In this document: one piece after another, positions 15,563 to 24,064 of the stretch
How the letters are laid out: every line of letters starts with the position of its first letter
Numbering within the stretch: position 1 is the stretch's first letter
Source: Bacteroidales bacterium
GTDB taxonomy: Bacteria; Bacteroidota; Bacteroidia; Bacteroidales; P3
Length of the DNA stretch: 39,376 nt
Assembly: GCA_900769785.1 (NCBI GenBank)
Contig: CAAGHV010000166.1
Location: 1-39,376 of the forward strand
Direction: 5' to 3'
Notes under the pieces: model-generated
The model's input: only the letters and a program-made list of their open reading frames with translations
What the model was told of the DNA's origin: nothing
The model's database searches: none
Program-made: the position numbers and the translations under genes

Positions 15563-17614
15563 TTATAATCTTGTTGCTTCTAGAGTGGCGTATTTTTTGC
15601 CATAGTCTAGGTGTTGTTGCATAAAGTCTGTTGGGTATTCTATACGGTAGTCAACAGTTTTTCCATCTTCAACTACAGGAATAATTTCGGGGTTGATGAA
15701 TCCGCCATAAGGTTTTATACCTAGGGCAGCATAGCGTTCTTTTACTTCTTTATGAAGTTCGGGATCTACTTGTACAGCATATTTTTCAACCATAGCTTTA
15801 CCTGCTTCGTAATCGCCTTCAGATTTTATGCGTTGTATTTCGGCAAGTAACTGACCGAAAAGATTGCGAAGTTTTACAAAGTCGTTGATAACGAAATATG
15901 TTTTTCCATCTTTTATTTTCTTTTCGATAACGTTATCGGCTTTACCTTGTTCGTAGCACCATTCTGATATCAGTTTGCGGTCTTGCATGTGCGATTCGGT
16001 TATGGTTTTGCCAAGTTCCACTCTTGCAAGTTGTCCCATAAGACCGTTGCGGATAAACGAGATATATTCGGCTTTGTAGGCTTCGCCATCAGGCATAATG
16101 CCAAGTTCTACCATTTTGGGGTCGGCACAATAATAAAGGCCAAACAAGTCGGCACGTGCTTCTTCCAAAGCCGAGCTGTATTCCTTCAAAGCACCCGAAG
16201 GAGTGCCGGGAAGCAATTGACCCGAGCCGTGTCCTAGGCATTCGTGCAAGTCGGTGTGTACCACGCTAGTGTGCGAGCCGTATTTCTTGCAGATATCAAT
16301 TTCGGCTTGGTCGTATGCAAATTCGCTGAGCATGCTCTTTGGCGATTCTTCGGCAGCCTTGTCGTAGGCTTCCATAAGGTTGGTGATGGTTACTGATTTA
16401 GAACCATGGTTTTTACGTATCCAGTCGGCGTTTGGTAGGTTTATTCCAATAGGAGGAGCAGGGAAACAGTCTCCTGCCAATGTAGTGGCTATAATACCTT
16501 TGGCCGATACACCTTTTACTTCTTTTTTCTTGAAACGGGGATCAACCGGTGAGTTGTCTTCAAACCATTGTGCATTGGCACTGATGGTGTTGGAGCGTTT
16601 ACTAGCTTCAAAATCGCGGAAGTTAACTACTGCTTCCCACGACGCTTTACGTCCTAGTGGATCGCTATAATCTTCGATAAATCCGTTTACATAATCTATT
16701 GTAGATTCGGTATCTTCAACCCATGCCACATTGTAGGCGTCCCATACTTCGAGGTTACCGGTTTTGTAGTATTCGATTAGAAGGTTGGTGTAGTTGCGTT
16801 GAGCATCGTTTTCGGCTACAGCATTGGCTTTTTCCAACCAATAAATTATTTGGTCTATAGCTTTGCCGTATAGTCCGTCGCCACCACGATATACTTCTTC
16901 ACAAACTTTACCATCTTTTTTTACCAATTTAGAGTTCAAACCATACGATATAGGAGTTTCGTCCGTGGGGTCTTGCATTTTGGCATAGAAGTCTTCAGCT
17001 TCTTTTTGCGACACACCTTCGTAGAAATTCACTGCCGAAGTGGCTACTATGTCTATTCCTTGGCCGCTGCTACGACGGGTGGCATACATCTCTTGGTCGA
17101 ATATTACCGGTGTGATGAAAGCTAGGAATTCCTCAACCGATTCGCCTTCTCTCAGTGGTAGGTTGGCGGCATCGCTGTTGCGAACAAGTTCGGCAAAGTA
17201 TTCTTCTGTTATTTCGGGAGTAAATTTATCTTCGGCATAATGGTGGTGAATACCGTTGCTGAAGAATGCACGTTTGGCATATACTTCAAAGTTTTTATAA
17301 TCCGGAGAGTTTTTGTCGCCGGTGTAGGTAGTTAGTATGTTTTCGATAGTCTTGCGTATAGCCAAGTTGTATTTGAAATGTTGGTCCCATATAATATCCC
17401 TACCATATTTAGCGGCTTCGCCAAGGCAGTAGATATATTCCTTTTGTTGCAGACTTAGGGAGTCCCATTCCGGAATTTGGTAACGCATTACTTTAAGGTC
17501 GGCAAATTCGTCAACAAGATATTTGAAATCACCTGTTGTGCCGTCGGCTTTTTCTTTTGGGCTGCAAGCAAAGAGCAACCCTGCTGTTCCGATGTACATG
17601 AATATTTTCTTCAT
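15563..17614 (-). CDS. Dipeptidyl peptidase III (M49) lipoprotein
   Basis: A 683-residue zinc peptidase that releases dipeptides from peptide N-termini. The M49 signature is HECLGH at residues 457-462, the Bacteroidota version of HELLGH with Cys in place of Leu, and the second motif is EEARAD at 484-489, where one Glu completes the zinc site. The N-terminus MKKIFMYIGTAGLLFACS ends in a lipobox with Cys17, so it is predicted to be a lipoprotein in the envelope, unlike the cytosolic eukaryotic enzymes. Length fits the family. It is monocistronic, with a leader containing two minus-strand TATATTTG elements upstream. Confidence 0.92.
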   Translation of the reverse strand: MKKIFMYIGTAGLLFACSPKEKADGTTGDFKYLVDEFADLKVMRYQIPEWDSLSLQQKEYIYCLGEAAKYGRDIIWDQHFKYNLAIRKTIENILTTYTGDKNSPDYKNFEVYAKRAFFSNGIHHHYAEDKFTPEITEEYFAELVRNSDAANLPLREGESVEEFLAFITPVIFDQEMYATRRSSGQGIDIVATSAVNFYEGVSQKEAEDFYAKMQDPTDETPISYGLNSKLVKKDGKVCEEVYRGGDGLYGKAIDQIIYWLEKANAVAENDAQRNYTNLLIEYYKTGNLEVWDAYNVAWVEDTESTIDYVNGFIEDYSDPLGRKASWEAVVNFRDFEASKRSNTISANAQWFEDNSPVDPRFKKKEVKGVSAKGIIATTLAGDCFPAPPIGINLPNADWIRKNHGSKSVTITNLMEAYDKAAEESPKSMLSEFAYDQAEIDICKKYGSHTSVVHTDLHECLGHGSGQLLPGTPSGALKEYSSALEEARADLFGLYYCADPKMVELGIMPDGEAYKAEYISFIRNGLMGQLARVELGKTITESHMQDRKLISEWCYEQGKADNVIEKKIKDGKTYFVINDFVKLRNLFGQLLAEIQRIKSEGDYEAGKAMVEKYAVQVDPELHKEVKERYAALGIKPYGGFINPEIIPVVEDGKTVDYRIEYPTDFMQQHLDYGKKYATLEATRL

Positions 17615-17725
17615 TATTTATTATTTGTTGATTTGATTATTATATTGCTATGTGAGCTTTATTTTTCAAATTGTATTGCCACTCGGGTAGTTTCCTCCCC
17701 AAAATGAGGCCATTCTTTTTCTTGC

Positions 17726-17733
17726 CAAATATA
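17726..17733 (-). promoter_or_regulatory. Putative -7 element for dipeptidyl peptidase III
   Basis: Minus-strand TATATTTG, which would give a leader of about 105 nt. A second identical element lies at 17790-17797. No good -33 partner was seen for either. Confidence 0.4.
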
Positions 17734-17829
17734 CATAAATATATGTATTATGCGTATATTACGGCATTTGTTCGCCACAAAATATGTGGCAAATATACAC
17801 ATTTTTTTTGATATGAAACGTTTGAAATT

Positions 17830-17906
17830 CCCTCGCGTGGCAGATGAAATTACATCACGTGGTTGTTTCGCCTGCCACGTGAGGGAGACAAAACTACATT
17901 ATGTGG
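17830..17906. repeat. CACGTG-containing repeat block with 14-bp inverted repeat (array E)
   Basis: CCCTCGCGTGGCAG (17830-17843) pairs with 17872-17885 with one G-T difference. Four related cores lie in the block: CGCGTG centred at 17836.5, CACGTG at 17858.5 and 17878.5, and TATGTG at 17902.5, with steps of 22, 20 and 24 bp. Phasing is looser than in the other arrays. It sits about 185 bases before hcp, so it could be an operator for a redox or nitrosative-stress regulator; this is inference. Confidence 0.55.
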
Positions 17907-18090
17907 AAATTTATACCCACTGATGATAGCCATATCTTATTGTCATGATAGAGCGTAAACACTGTGATGGTAGGGTATGAATAATGAGGTAGTATAGTGT
18001 GGAAAATACTTGTGTAATATACAAACCTTTTCGCTCTGACATTTGTTTTGGTATGACGTATAATATAATGTATAATAAATACCAAAAGAT

Positions 18091-19758
18091 ATGGAAAACC
18101 AAATGTTTTGCTTCCAATGTCAAGAAACATCAAAGGGCGTTGGTTGCACATCGAAAGGAGTGTGTGGCAAGGATGCTGGATTGGCATCGTTGATGGACTT
18201 GTTGCTATATGTTACCAAAGGAATATGTGCTGTGAAAGTTTCTTTTCCACCCGGTGACATGCCAGTGATAGACAACGGATACGTATATTCGTCGCTGTTT
18301 AAGACTATTACCAACGCCGACTTTAGCCACGACGATATAAAACAAACCATTGCCGAAGGCTTGGAGATAAAAAAGAGATTGATAGATAAGGCCAAGGAGC
18401 ATTTGGTGCCGTTGCCCGATATTGATGCTATAACGTGGCACGGCAGTGTACTTGATTATGAAAAGAAAGCCAAAGAGGTAGGTGTACTTACCGAACGAAA
18501 TGTGGATATGCGTTCGGCCAAAGAACTTATAATATATGGTGTAAAAGGAATAGCTGCCTATATGTATCATGCCGAAAAGTTGGGATATACCAACAAGAGT
18601 ATAGATATGTTTGTTTATGAAACCTTGGCTACATTGCTTACTGACATTCTTTCATTTTCGGAACTTGTAGAACTGATAAACGAAACCGGACATGTGGGAC
18701 TGGAGGCTATGAAACTACTAGATAAGGCCAATACCGATACCTATGGTAATCCCGAGATGACAAGGGTAAATATAGGTGTAAGGCGTAATCCCGGAATATT
18801 GGTGAGTGGTCATGACCTTAAGGACTTGGAAGAACTGCTAGAACAGACCAAGGGTAGAGGTGTTGATGTATATACCCATGGTGAGATGCTGCCGGCCAAT
18901 GCATATCCTTTCTTTAAGCAATACGAACATTTTGTGGGAAACTATGGTAATGCTTGGTGGAGACAACGCGACGAGTTTGCATCATTCAAAGGACCTATAC
19001 TATTTACTACCAATTGCATAGTACCTCCGTTAGACAATGCACCATACAAAAATAGAATATATACTACCGGAGCAACGGCATTGAAAAACTGTCAGCACAT
19101 ACCTGATGGAAAGAATGGACAACCTAAAGATTTTGGCAGGATAATAGAACATGCCAAGCATTGTGCTCCGCCAAAGCAAATAGAATACGGAAATATAATA
19201 ATAGGCTTCGCTCACAGACAGTTGTCACATCTTGTTACTAAGTTAATAGAGGAGATGGAGAATGGAAATATACGTCGTTTTGTAGTGATGGCGGGTTGTG
19301 ATGGAAGGTTGAAAAGCCGCGAATATTATACCGATTTTGCCCAATTACTTCCTCACGATGTGATGATACTAACGGCAGGTTGTGCCAAATACAGGTATAA
19401 TAAGCTGAATCTTCGTTCAATAGATGGTATTCCACGTGTGATAGATGCCGGACAGTGCAACGATGTGTATTCGCTTATACTATTCATAAATAAGATGAAA
19501 GAAACATTGGGTTGCGATAGCATAAACGATTTGCCTATAACATACAACTTAGCATGGTACGAACAGAAATCGGTGATAGTGCTTTTGGTTTTACTATATC
19601 TTGGAGTTCGCAATATCAATCTAGGGCCTACATTGCCGGCATTCCTTTCGCCAACCATATTGGATATGCTTCGGACCAAATATAATATAGGTACAATATC
19701 TAGTGCCAAGGACGATATCGAAAAATGGATGCGCGAAGAAATTTTAGTTACTTATTAA
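18091..19758 (+). CDS. hcp: Hybrid cluster protein (hydroxylamine reductase / NO-stress protein)
   Basis: A 555-residue cytoplasmic iron-sulfur protein that reduces hydroxylamine in vitro and nitric oxide in vivo in characterised relatives. The N-terminal cluster cysteines are Cys7, Cys10, Cys19 and Cys25 (C-x2-C-x8-C-x5-C in MFCFQCQETSKGVGCTSKGVC). Hybrid-cluster ligands appear as ...THGEMLPANAYP, FTTNCIVPP, VMAGCDGR, TAGCAKYRYN and DAGQCNDVYS. Length is standard. No hcr reductase gene adjoins, as is common in anaerobes. The gene is monocistronic, followed by a nested hairpin. Expression control by an FNR/HcpR-type regulator is likely from family knowledge, but no operator was proven. Confidence 0.95.
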   Translation: MENQMFCFQCQETSKGVGCTSKGVCGKDAGLASLMDLLLYVTKGICAVKVSFPPGDMPVIDNGYVYSSLFKTITNADFSHDDIKQTIAEGLEIKKRLIDKAKEHLVPLPDIDAITWHGSVLDYEKKAKEVGVLTERNVDMRSAKELIIYGVKGIAAYMYHAEKLGYTNKSIDMFVYETLATLLTDILSFSELVELINETGHVGLEAMKLLDKANTDTYGNPEMTRVNIGVRRNPGILVSGHDLKDLEELLEQTKGRGVDVYTHGEMLPANAYPFFKQYEHFVGNYGNAWWRQRDEFASFKGPILFTTNCIVPPLDNAPYKNRIYTTGATALKNCQHIPDGKNGQPKDFGRIIEHAKHCAPPKQIEYGNIIIGFAHRQLSHLVTKLIEEMENGNIRRFVVMAGCDGRLKSREYYTDFAQLLPHDVMILTAGCAKYRYNKLNLRSIDGIPRVIDAGQCNDVYSLILFINKMKETLGCDSINDLPITYNLAWYEQKSVIVLLVLLYLGVRNINLGPTLPAFLSPTILDMLRTKYNIGTISSAKDDIEKWMREEILVTY

Positions 19759-19765
19759 TTAGTAG

Positions 19766-19843
19766 TTGATAGTTGTTGGTTATATAACCAAACAATGGTT
19801 GCAAACCAATGCTAAACTGATAATCGACAACTATCAATTATTT
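19766..19843 (+). terminator. Nested inverted repeat, probable hcp terminator
   Basis: An outer 11-bp stem, TTGATAGTTGT (19766-19776) with 19827-19837, encloses a perfect 16-bp palindrome, TTGGTTATATAACCAA (19776-19791). The sequence runs into a T-rich stretch (TTATTTTTTC) after 19837. It starts 8 bases after the hcp stop. Confidence 0.65.
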
Positions 19844-19996
19844 TTTCAAACTTCCATTAAATAAACCATTGCCTATGTTTTTTTATCAGATAAAAATGAA
19901 CAAATTGGTGCCTGAATAAATTGTTGATAATAAGCAATGTAATATATGTTGGTGCCGCACGGGTTGAAAAAATATCGCTAAAAAAATAAAAAACAC

Positions 19997-20027
19997 TTGC
20001 TTGTATTGAGAAATGTGCGTATTTTTG
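19997..20027 (+). promoter_or_regulatory. Promoter of T9SS type A protein gene
   Basis: TTG at 19997-19999, a 20-base spacer and TATTTTTG at 20020-20027 fit the Bacteroidota consensus well. Confidence 0.7.
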
Positions 20028-20196
20028 CACCGTAAAACATATGGCGCAATTTCTGTAACCGATGGCTTGTGCAGTCTCGTTAACTAATTGGTGTACAATC
20101 GTTTTGTTGGTGAGTGTTGTTCTAAAAATCGGCCAAAGAAATGTGTGTCTGTGGTAGTAAAATGAAATTAATTTATTAATCAAAAGTTCAATTACA

Positions 20197-22731
20197 ATGA
20201 AAAAAACATTAATGGCTTTCGGTTTCGCATTATGCGCAACCATGGTATTTGCTCAAATACCGGCAAAAAAAGAAACTCGTGCTTCATTAAGCGGTAAGAG
20301 TTTCGAAGCAGTTGCAATGCCTACTGAAGATGTTCAGGAGCAAGCAACTTTTAAAGGTTCTATCTTCTCGAAGAACGTAGTGGTAAAGGAAGTTGAAACT
20401 TTCGGCGCTCCTGCTACTGAAGGTACTTACACAACAGGAACAGATACACTTCCTTACGCTCACACCCAAGCAGCTGCTCACTCTCGTTGGTTCCGCGTAG
20501 CCGATACTACTACCGGAGCTATAACTGTAGCGGGAGATATAGCTCCTGTATTGTTTGGTGAAGAAGGTTGGTATTCTTCTATGTACGGTTTCAACTCAGG
20601 TTCTCCTATGGACGGTTTCATGGCATGTTCTATGCTAGACCAAGTAGGTGGCGATTGGGGTGGTACAGGTTTGTCTGGTAACTTCAATACTTACATTGAG
20701 TTCCCAGCTTTCACTACAATTCCTGCCGAAGGTGAAACAATTGCTATCCTTGATGCAAAATTGTATCAATACTACCGTTGTTTCAACAACGATAAATGTA
20801 ACATCGATTATTCTACCGATGGTGGTGTAACTTGGGATTCGGTTGAATTCAACATTGCTCGTATCGACGTTGCTGTAAACAGTGCCGCTCTTGGTTGGAA
20901 ATCTGTTACTCTTCCTCAAAGCCTTTTGAACCAAGAAAGCGTAAAAATCAGAGTTCGTTATTCTTCTAACAACGATGGTGGTGATGCTTACGGTTATTTC
21001 TGGATGATCGACGACTTTAGCGTAGAAGGTGCTCCCGAAGCTAATCGTATGAATGTTCAAACAGTTAGCTATGCCCACGGTGCTTACCACATGGTTCCTC
21101 AAGATATGGATCTTGCTCCTGTTGTATGGTACTCGATGTTCAACAACAATGGCGACAGAGTTCAAAACAATGTTGGTGGTTACATCAAAACTATCGATGG
21201 TACTCAAATAGCCGCTTCTAATCCTGATAGCAATATTGCTGTTGTACAAGGCGTTACTGCTTACTCTTTTATAGATAATATGGTAGATGCCAATGCTTAT
21301 GAAGGTGCTGCTGAATCTTGCTTAGGCGAAGGATGGCAAGGTACTTCTCAATCTCTTCCTCATGCTACTGCAGGTTTAAACAAAATATATTCAGGTCTTA
21401 AATCGGACGAATTAGATTATCAATTCGACACTATATCTTACAACGTAATGGCTGCTGAAGCAGACAGTACATATGTATGGGGTCGTGATAATGGTATTTT
21501 GACTCAATACAGCACTTGGACTTATGGTGCTACTGCTGAAGGTTATATTACTGAAGACGCTCGTTTTGTTGAACCCGGTTACTTCTTCGGTATGAGCTAT
21601 GCTACAGGTCCTCAAATTCCTGAAGGTTGGGTAATCAGAGGTATCGAACTTGTTGCTCACACTAATCCTCAATACTATGCCGACGTTCAAGCAGGTATGG
21701 TAAAAATCAATCCTTTCATCCGTTGGGACTCTACATATGGCAACTATATCAGTTTCAAACCTATCGAAACCGGTGCCGGTACTCGCACTGTAACTATGGG
21801 TGACTTGAACCTTGATACAAACGCTAACGTTATGGAATATGGTAGTTACAACACTATCCGTATCATGTTCCCCGAACAACCTGAATTGAAACCTAATACT
21901 TCTTACCGTGTAGGTTACGAATTGGTTGAACAAGCTTACTTCTGCTTGGCTACTGACCGTAATTTCTACTACGATGTTGCTGAGGGTGCCGACACTGCTG
22001 TATATTACAAAGATAAACCTGAATTGAAAGATTATGCTAACCGTTTTGGTTTGGGTTCGAATGGTAACATTATGGTTTACACTCCTGAATACGGTAACAT
22101 AAGCTGGTTAGGTTCTTCGGCTGGCAAAAACACTCCTATGGCTCGTATGTTGGTAGGTCCTAAACGCGACATTCCTACTCACGAAATAGCTGTTTCGTGG
22201 AACGAAATAGATTCTATAAATGAAGGTATATTCAATGGTTCTACATCCGAAATAATAGAAAACGGAACTAGCGAAGTTGTAGCTGAAGGTTCTACTCGTT
22301 CTTACGTCGTTTCTTCCGAAAGCGAAGCTTATTATGTAAGCAGCATTATGGTTGATGGTACAGAAGTTATTGATCAATGCGAAATAGACCCGGCCGGTGG
22401 ATTCTACACTTACACTTTCGAAAATATTACTGCTCGCCACTCTATAGCAGCTGTATTTACTTCGAATAACGGTATCGATGCTATCGAAAACAATGTAAAA
22501 GTTTCGTTGCAACCTAACCCTGCTACTGCTCAATCTCAATTGACTATAGAAGGTGTTAATGGCGAAATCAACTTCTCTTTGATCGATATGAGCGGTCGCG
22601 TAATTGCTGAAGAAGTTATTAATGCTAACGAAGTTAAAACTATCAATGTTTCTAGCTTAGTTAAAGGTACTTACTTTGTACGTTTAACTAACAGCAACTT
22701 CTCGAAGGTTGAAAAATTGATCGTTCGTTAA
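20197..22731 (+). CDS. Large secreted protein with T9SS type A sorting domain
   Basis: An 844-residue exported protein with a clear signal peptide (MKKTLMAFGFALCATMVFAQ) and a C-terminal type A T9SS sorting domain (about 769-844): VSLQPNPATAQSQLTIEGV, INFSLIDMSGRVI, then LVKGTYFVRLTNSNF and a final KLIVR. It should be exported by the type IX system and attached to the surface or released. The middle is beta-rich; residues 150-280 (WIEFPAFTT-like strands, STDGGVTWDSVEF, FWMIDDFSVEG) resemble jelly-roll/MAM-like domains. No catalytic motif was found. Codon choice (GCT, GGT, ACT, AAC, TTC) is more biased than in neighbours, suggesting an abundant protein. Confidence 0.88.
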   Translation: MKKTLMAFGFALCATMVFAQIPAKKETRASLSGKSFEAVAMPTEDVQEQATFKGSIFSKNVVVKEVETFGAPATEGTYTTGTDTLPYAHTQAAAHSRWFRVADTTTGAITVAGDIAPVLFGEEGWYSSMYGFNSGSPMDGFMACSMLDQVGGDWGGTGLSGNFNTYIEFPAFTTIPAEGETIAILDAKLYQYYRCFNNDKCNIDYSTDGGVTWDSVEFNIARIDVAVNSAALGWKSVTLPQSLLNQESVKIRVRYSSNNDGGDAYGYFWMIDDFSVEGAPEANRMNVQTVSYAHGAYHMVPQDMDLAPVVWYSMFNNNGDRVQNNVGGYIKTIDGTQIAASNPDSNIAVVQGVTAYSFIDNMVDANAYEGAAESCLGEGWQGTSQSLPHATAGLNKIYSGLKSDELDYQFDTISYNVMAAEADSTYVWGRDNGILTQYSTWTYGATAEGYITEDARFVEPGYFFGMSYATGPQIPEGWVIRGIELVAHTNPQYYADVQAGMVKINPFIRWDSTYGNYISFKPIETGAGTRTVTMGDLNLDTNANVMEYGSYNTIRIMFPEQPELKPNTSYRVGYELVEQAYFCLATDRNFYYDVAEGADTAVYYKDKPELKDYANRFGLGSNGNIMVYTPEYGNISWLGSSAGKNTPMARMLVGPKRDIPTHEIAVSWNEIDSINEGIFNGSTSEIIENGTSEVVAEGSTRSYVVSSESEAYYVSSIMVDGTEVIDQCEIDPAGGFYTYTFENITARHSIAAVFTSNNGIDAIENNVKVSLQPNPATAQSQLTIEGVNGEINFSLIDMSGRVIAEEVINANEVKTINVSSLVKGTYFVRLTNSNFSKVEKLIVR

Positions 22732-22754
22732 TTTCATTTGTAATTACATACATC

Positions 22755-22786
22755 AAAAGGCTCGAAGTAATTCGAGCCTTTTTTTA
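22755..22786 (+). terminator. Intrinsic terminator of T9SS type A gene
   Basis: AAAAGGCTCGAA (22755-22766) pairs perfectly with 22771-22782 around a 4-base loop, followed by T residues; 23 bases after the stop. Confidence 0.9.
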
Positions 22787-22802
22787 TACCCTTTTGTTTC
22801 GA

Positions 22803-22923
22803 ATATTCGTAGGGCCGCTCAGATATATTCGTAAGGGGGTGTCTGATATATTCGTTCATTATAGCTAGATATATTCGTGAGGGGTACTTAGATATATTTG
22901 AACGAGCCGGAAGAAACGTTCGT
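22803..22923. repeat. Directional repeat array, 22/23-bp period (array C)
   Basis: The motif ATATTCGT starts at 22803, 22825, 22848 and 22871, followed by ATATTTGA at 22894 and a degenerate ACGTTCGT at 22916: steps of 22, 23, 23, 23 and 22 bp. The commonest longer form is GATATATTCGT. Only the first unit is a good palindrome (CGAATATTCG, 22800-22809), so unlike arrays A, B and D this array is mainly directional. Spacers are G-rich (AGGGGG, GAGGGG) and differ. Confidence 0.88.
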
Positions 22924-23213
22924 TTTTTGGAGGTATGTAGAAATGTAGGGGGTAAGTGTGTATTTAGCCGGCTTGAAAGACGTAGAATTGTATATTCAAT
23001 TATGCTGTTTTTCGTCTTCAATAGTTTCAAATACCTTTATTAACGGTCTTTGTATAGAGGTTATGCCACATTTTTGTATTGTATAGTATTATGAGTTTGG
23101 GGAAGCAAAATAATATTGTCAATATTTTGTAGAATAGTGGTTTATGGGCTGTATAAGGCTTTGTGGATATTTTTGCACCGCCAATTCTTGATAACTAATG
23201 AGTAGGAAATAGG

Positions 23214-23242
23214 TTGTATGTCGAAAAAATGTTGTATCTTTG
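23214..23242 (+). promoter_or_regulatory. Promoter of clpS operon
   Basis: TTG at 23214-23216 and TATCTTTG at 23235-23242 with an 18-base spacer; the leader to clpS is about 15 nt. Confidence 0.7.
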
Positions 23243-23264
23243 CATACTCAAAACTTAAAAAACG

Positions 23265-23546
23265 ATGGAGCAAGAAAAATATCAAGAAGAGGATTTGACT
23301 GACGTTGATGTGCTAGAGGACGAAGGTTGTAAACTTGTACTTCACAACGATGATTATCACACATTCGACTATGTGATATTGGCCCTCAAAACGGTGTGTG
23401 GTCATAGCCAAATACAGGCCGAGCAATGTACACTGCTAGTTCATCATCGTGGAAAATGTGTGGTAAAGACAGGAGGCTACGACGACCTTATGCCACTTCA
23501 TACCGCTCTTTTGGATAGACAGCTAACATCAGAAATAATACGATAA
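23265..23546 (+). CDS. clpS: ATP-dependent Clp protease adaptor ClpS
   Basis: A 93-residue cytoplasmic adaptor that delivers N-degron substrates to ClpA(C)P. The ClpS core is clear: KLVLHNDDYHTFDYVILALKTVCGHSQIQAEQCTLLVHHRGKCVVKTG, where NDDYHT and the following helix form the N-degron pocket and HHRGKC is the conserved contact region. The first 20 residues are an acidic flexible extension as in other ClpS proteins. It starts an operon with an NfeD-like protein (5 bases on), floA and an acyltransferase. This pairing with membrane genes has no obvious functional logic. Confidence 0.95.
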   Translation: MEQEKYQEEDLTDVDVLEDEGCKLVLHNDDYHTFDYVILALKTVCGHSQIQAEQCTLLVHHRGKCVVKTGGYDDLMPLHTALLDRQLTSEIIR

Positions 23547-23551
23547 ACATT

Positions 23552-24013
23552 ATGACTTGGACTGCTATTATTATATTATTATTCGTGGGTTTGTTGCTTA
23601 TTGCCTTGGAAATAGTGGTGTTGCCAGGTGCCATAGCAGGTATTATAGGCGGAGGTATGTTGGCTATAGGTGTGTGGCAAAGCTATGTAACCTATGGCAC
23701 AGTGGCCGGCAATATTGTATTGGCATCGTCGGTGGTGGCATGCATATTGCTATTGGTATTCTTTATGCGTTCCAAGACTTGGAGGTTTTTTGGTCTTAAT
23801 ACCGAAATAGATAGTAAGGTGAATACTATTGACGAAGAAAAACTAATGGTAGGAGCAAGAGGTAAAACTATTTCGAGGTTGGTACCAACAGGTAAAGCCA
23901 ATATAAATGGTCAGATAGTGGAGGTGCATACAGTAAGCGAACTTATAGATGAAAACCAAGAGGTAGAAATTACAAAAATAGAAGGATACAGAATAACAGT
24001 AAAGCGAATATAG
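23552..24013 (+). CDS. NfeD-like membrane protein (short form)
   Basis: A 153-residue membrane protein with two hydrophobic segments (about 4-28 and 33-75, the second covering two passes) rich in Gly, as in NfeD, and a C-terminal soluble domain (about 85-153: LMVGARGKTISRLVPTGKANINGQIVEVHTVSELIDENQEVEITKIEGYRITVKRI), the NfeD OB-fold. It is the short class without a ClpP-like protease domain. NfeD proteins are typically encoded next to flotillins or stomatins and are thought to help organise or stabilise them in membrane microdomains; floA is the next gene, 51 bases downstream. Confidence 0.9.
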   Translation: MTWTAIIILLFVGLLLIALEIVVLPGAIAGIIGGGMLAIGVWQSYVTYGTVAGNIVLASSVVACILLLVFFMRSKTWRFFGLNTEIDSKVNTIDEEKLMVGARGKTISRLVPTGKANINGQIVEVHTVSELIDENQEVEITKIEGYRITVKRI

Positions 24014-24064
24014 CGATATATACAATAATAAACATATAGTAAAAACACATAAAAAGGAGAAATT

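Larger units (their letters stand above)
17615..18090. other. Divergent intergenic region upstream of DPP III and hcp
   Basis: 476 bases without a credible gene. On the minus strand TATATTTG occurs at 17726-17733 and 17790-17797, candidate -7 elements for DPP III. An inverted repeat GCCACA/TGTGGC is at 17774-17790, and a GTGG-rich repeated block is at 17830-17906. The plus-strand promoter of hcp was not identified with confidence. Confidence 0.55.
19759..20196. other. 438-bp intergenic region before T9SS type A gene
   Basis: No credible gene. It contains the nested inverted repeat at 19766-19837 and the promoter at 19997-20027. The leader of the downstream gene would be about 163 nt; no riboswitch fold was recognised in it. 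Confidence 0.6.
22732..23264. other. 533-bp intergenic region between T9SS type A gene and clpS
   Basis: No credible gene. It contains the terminator at 22755-22786, the directional repeat array at 22803-22923 and the clpS promoter at 23214-23242. A further TATTTTTG at 23168-23175 could be another -7 element. Confidence 0.6.

Noticed and set aside
17894..18187. Minus-strand frames of 70-97 codons upstream of and overlapping hcp
   Set aside because: They overlap the well-supported hcp start on the opposite strand and resemble no protein family.
20028..20196. Riboswitch in the long leader of the T9SS type A gene
   Set aside because: I could not fold a recognisable aptamer or find a terminator/antiterminator pair; long leader alone is not evidence.
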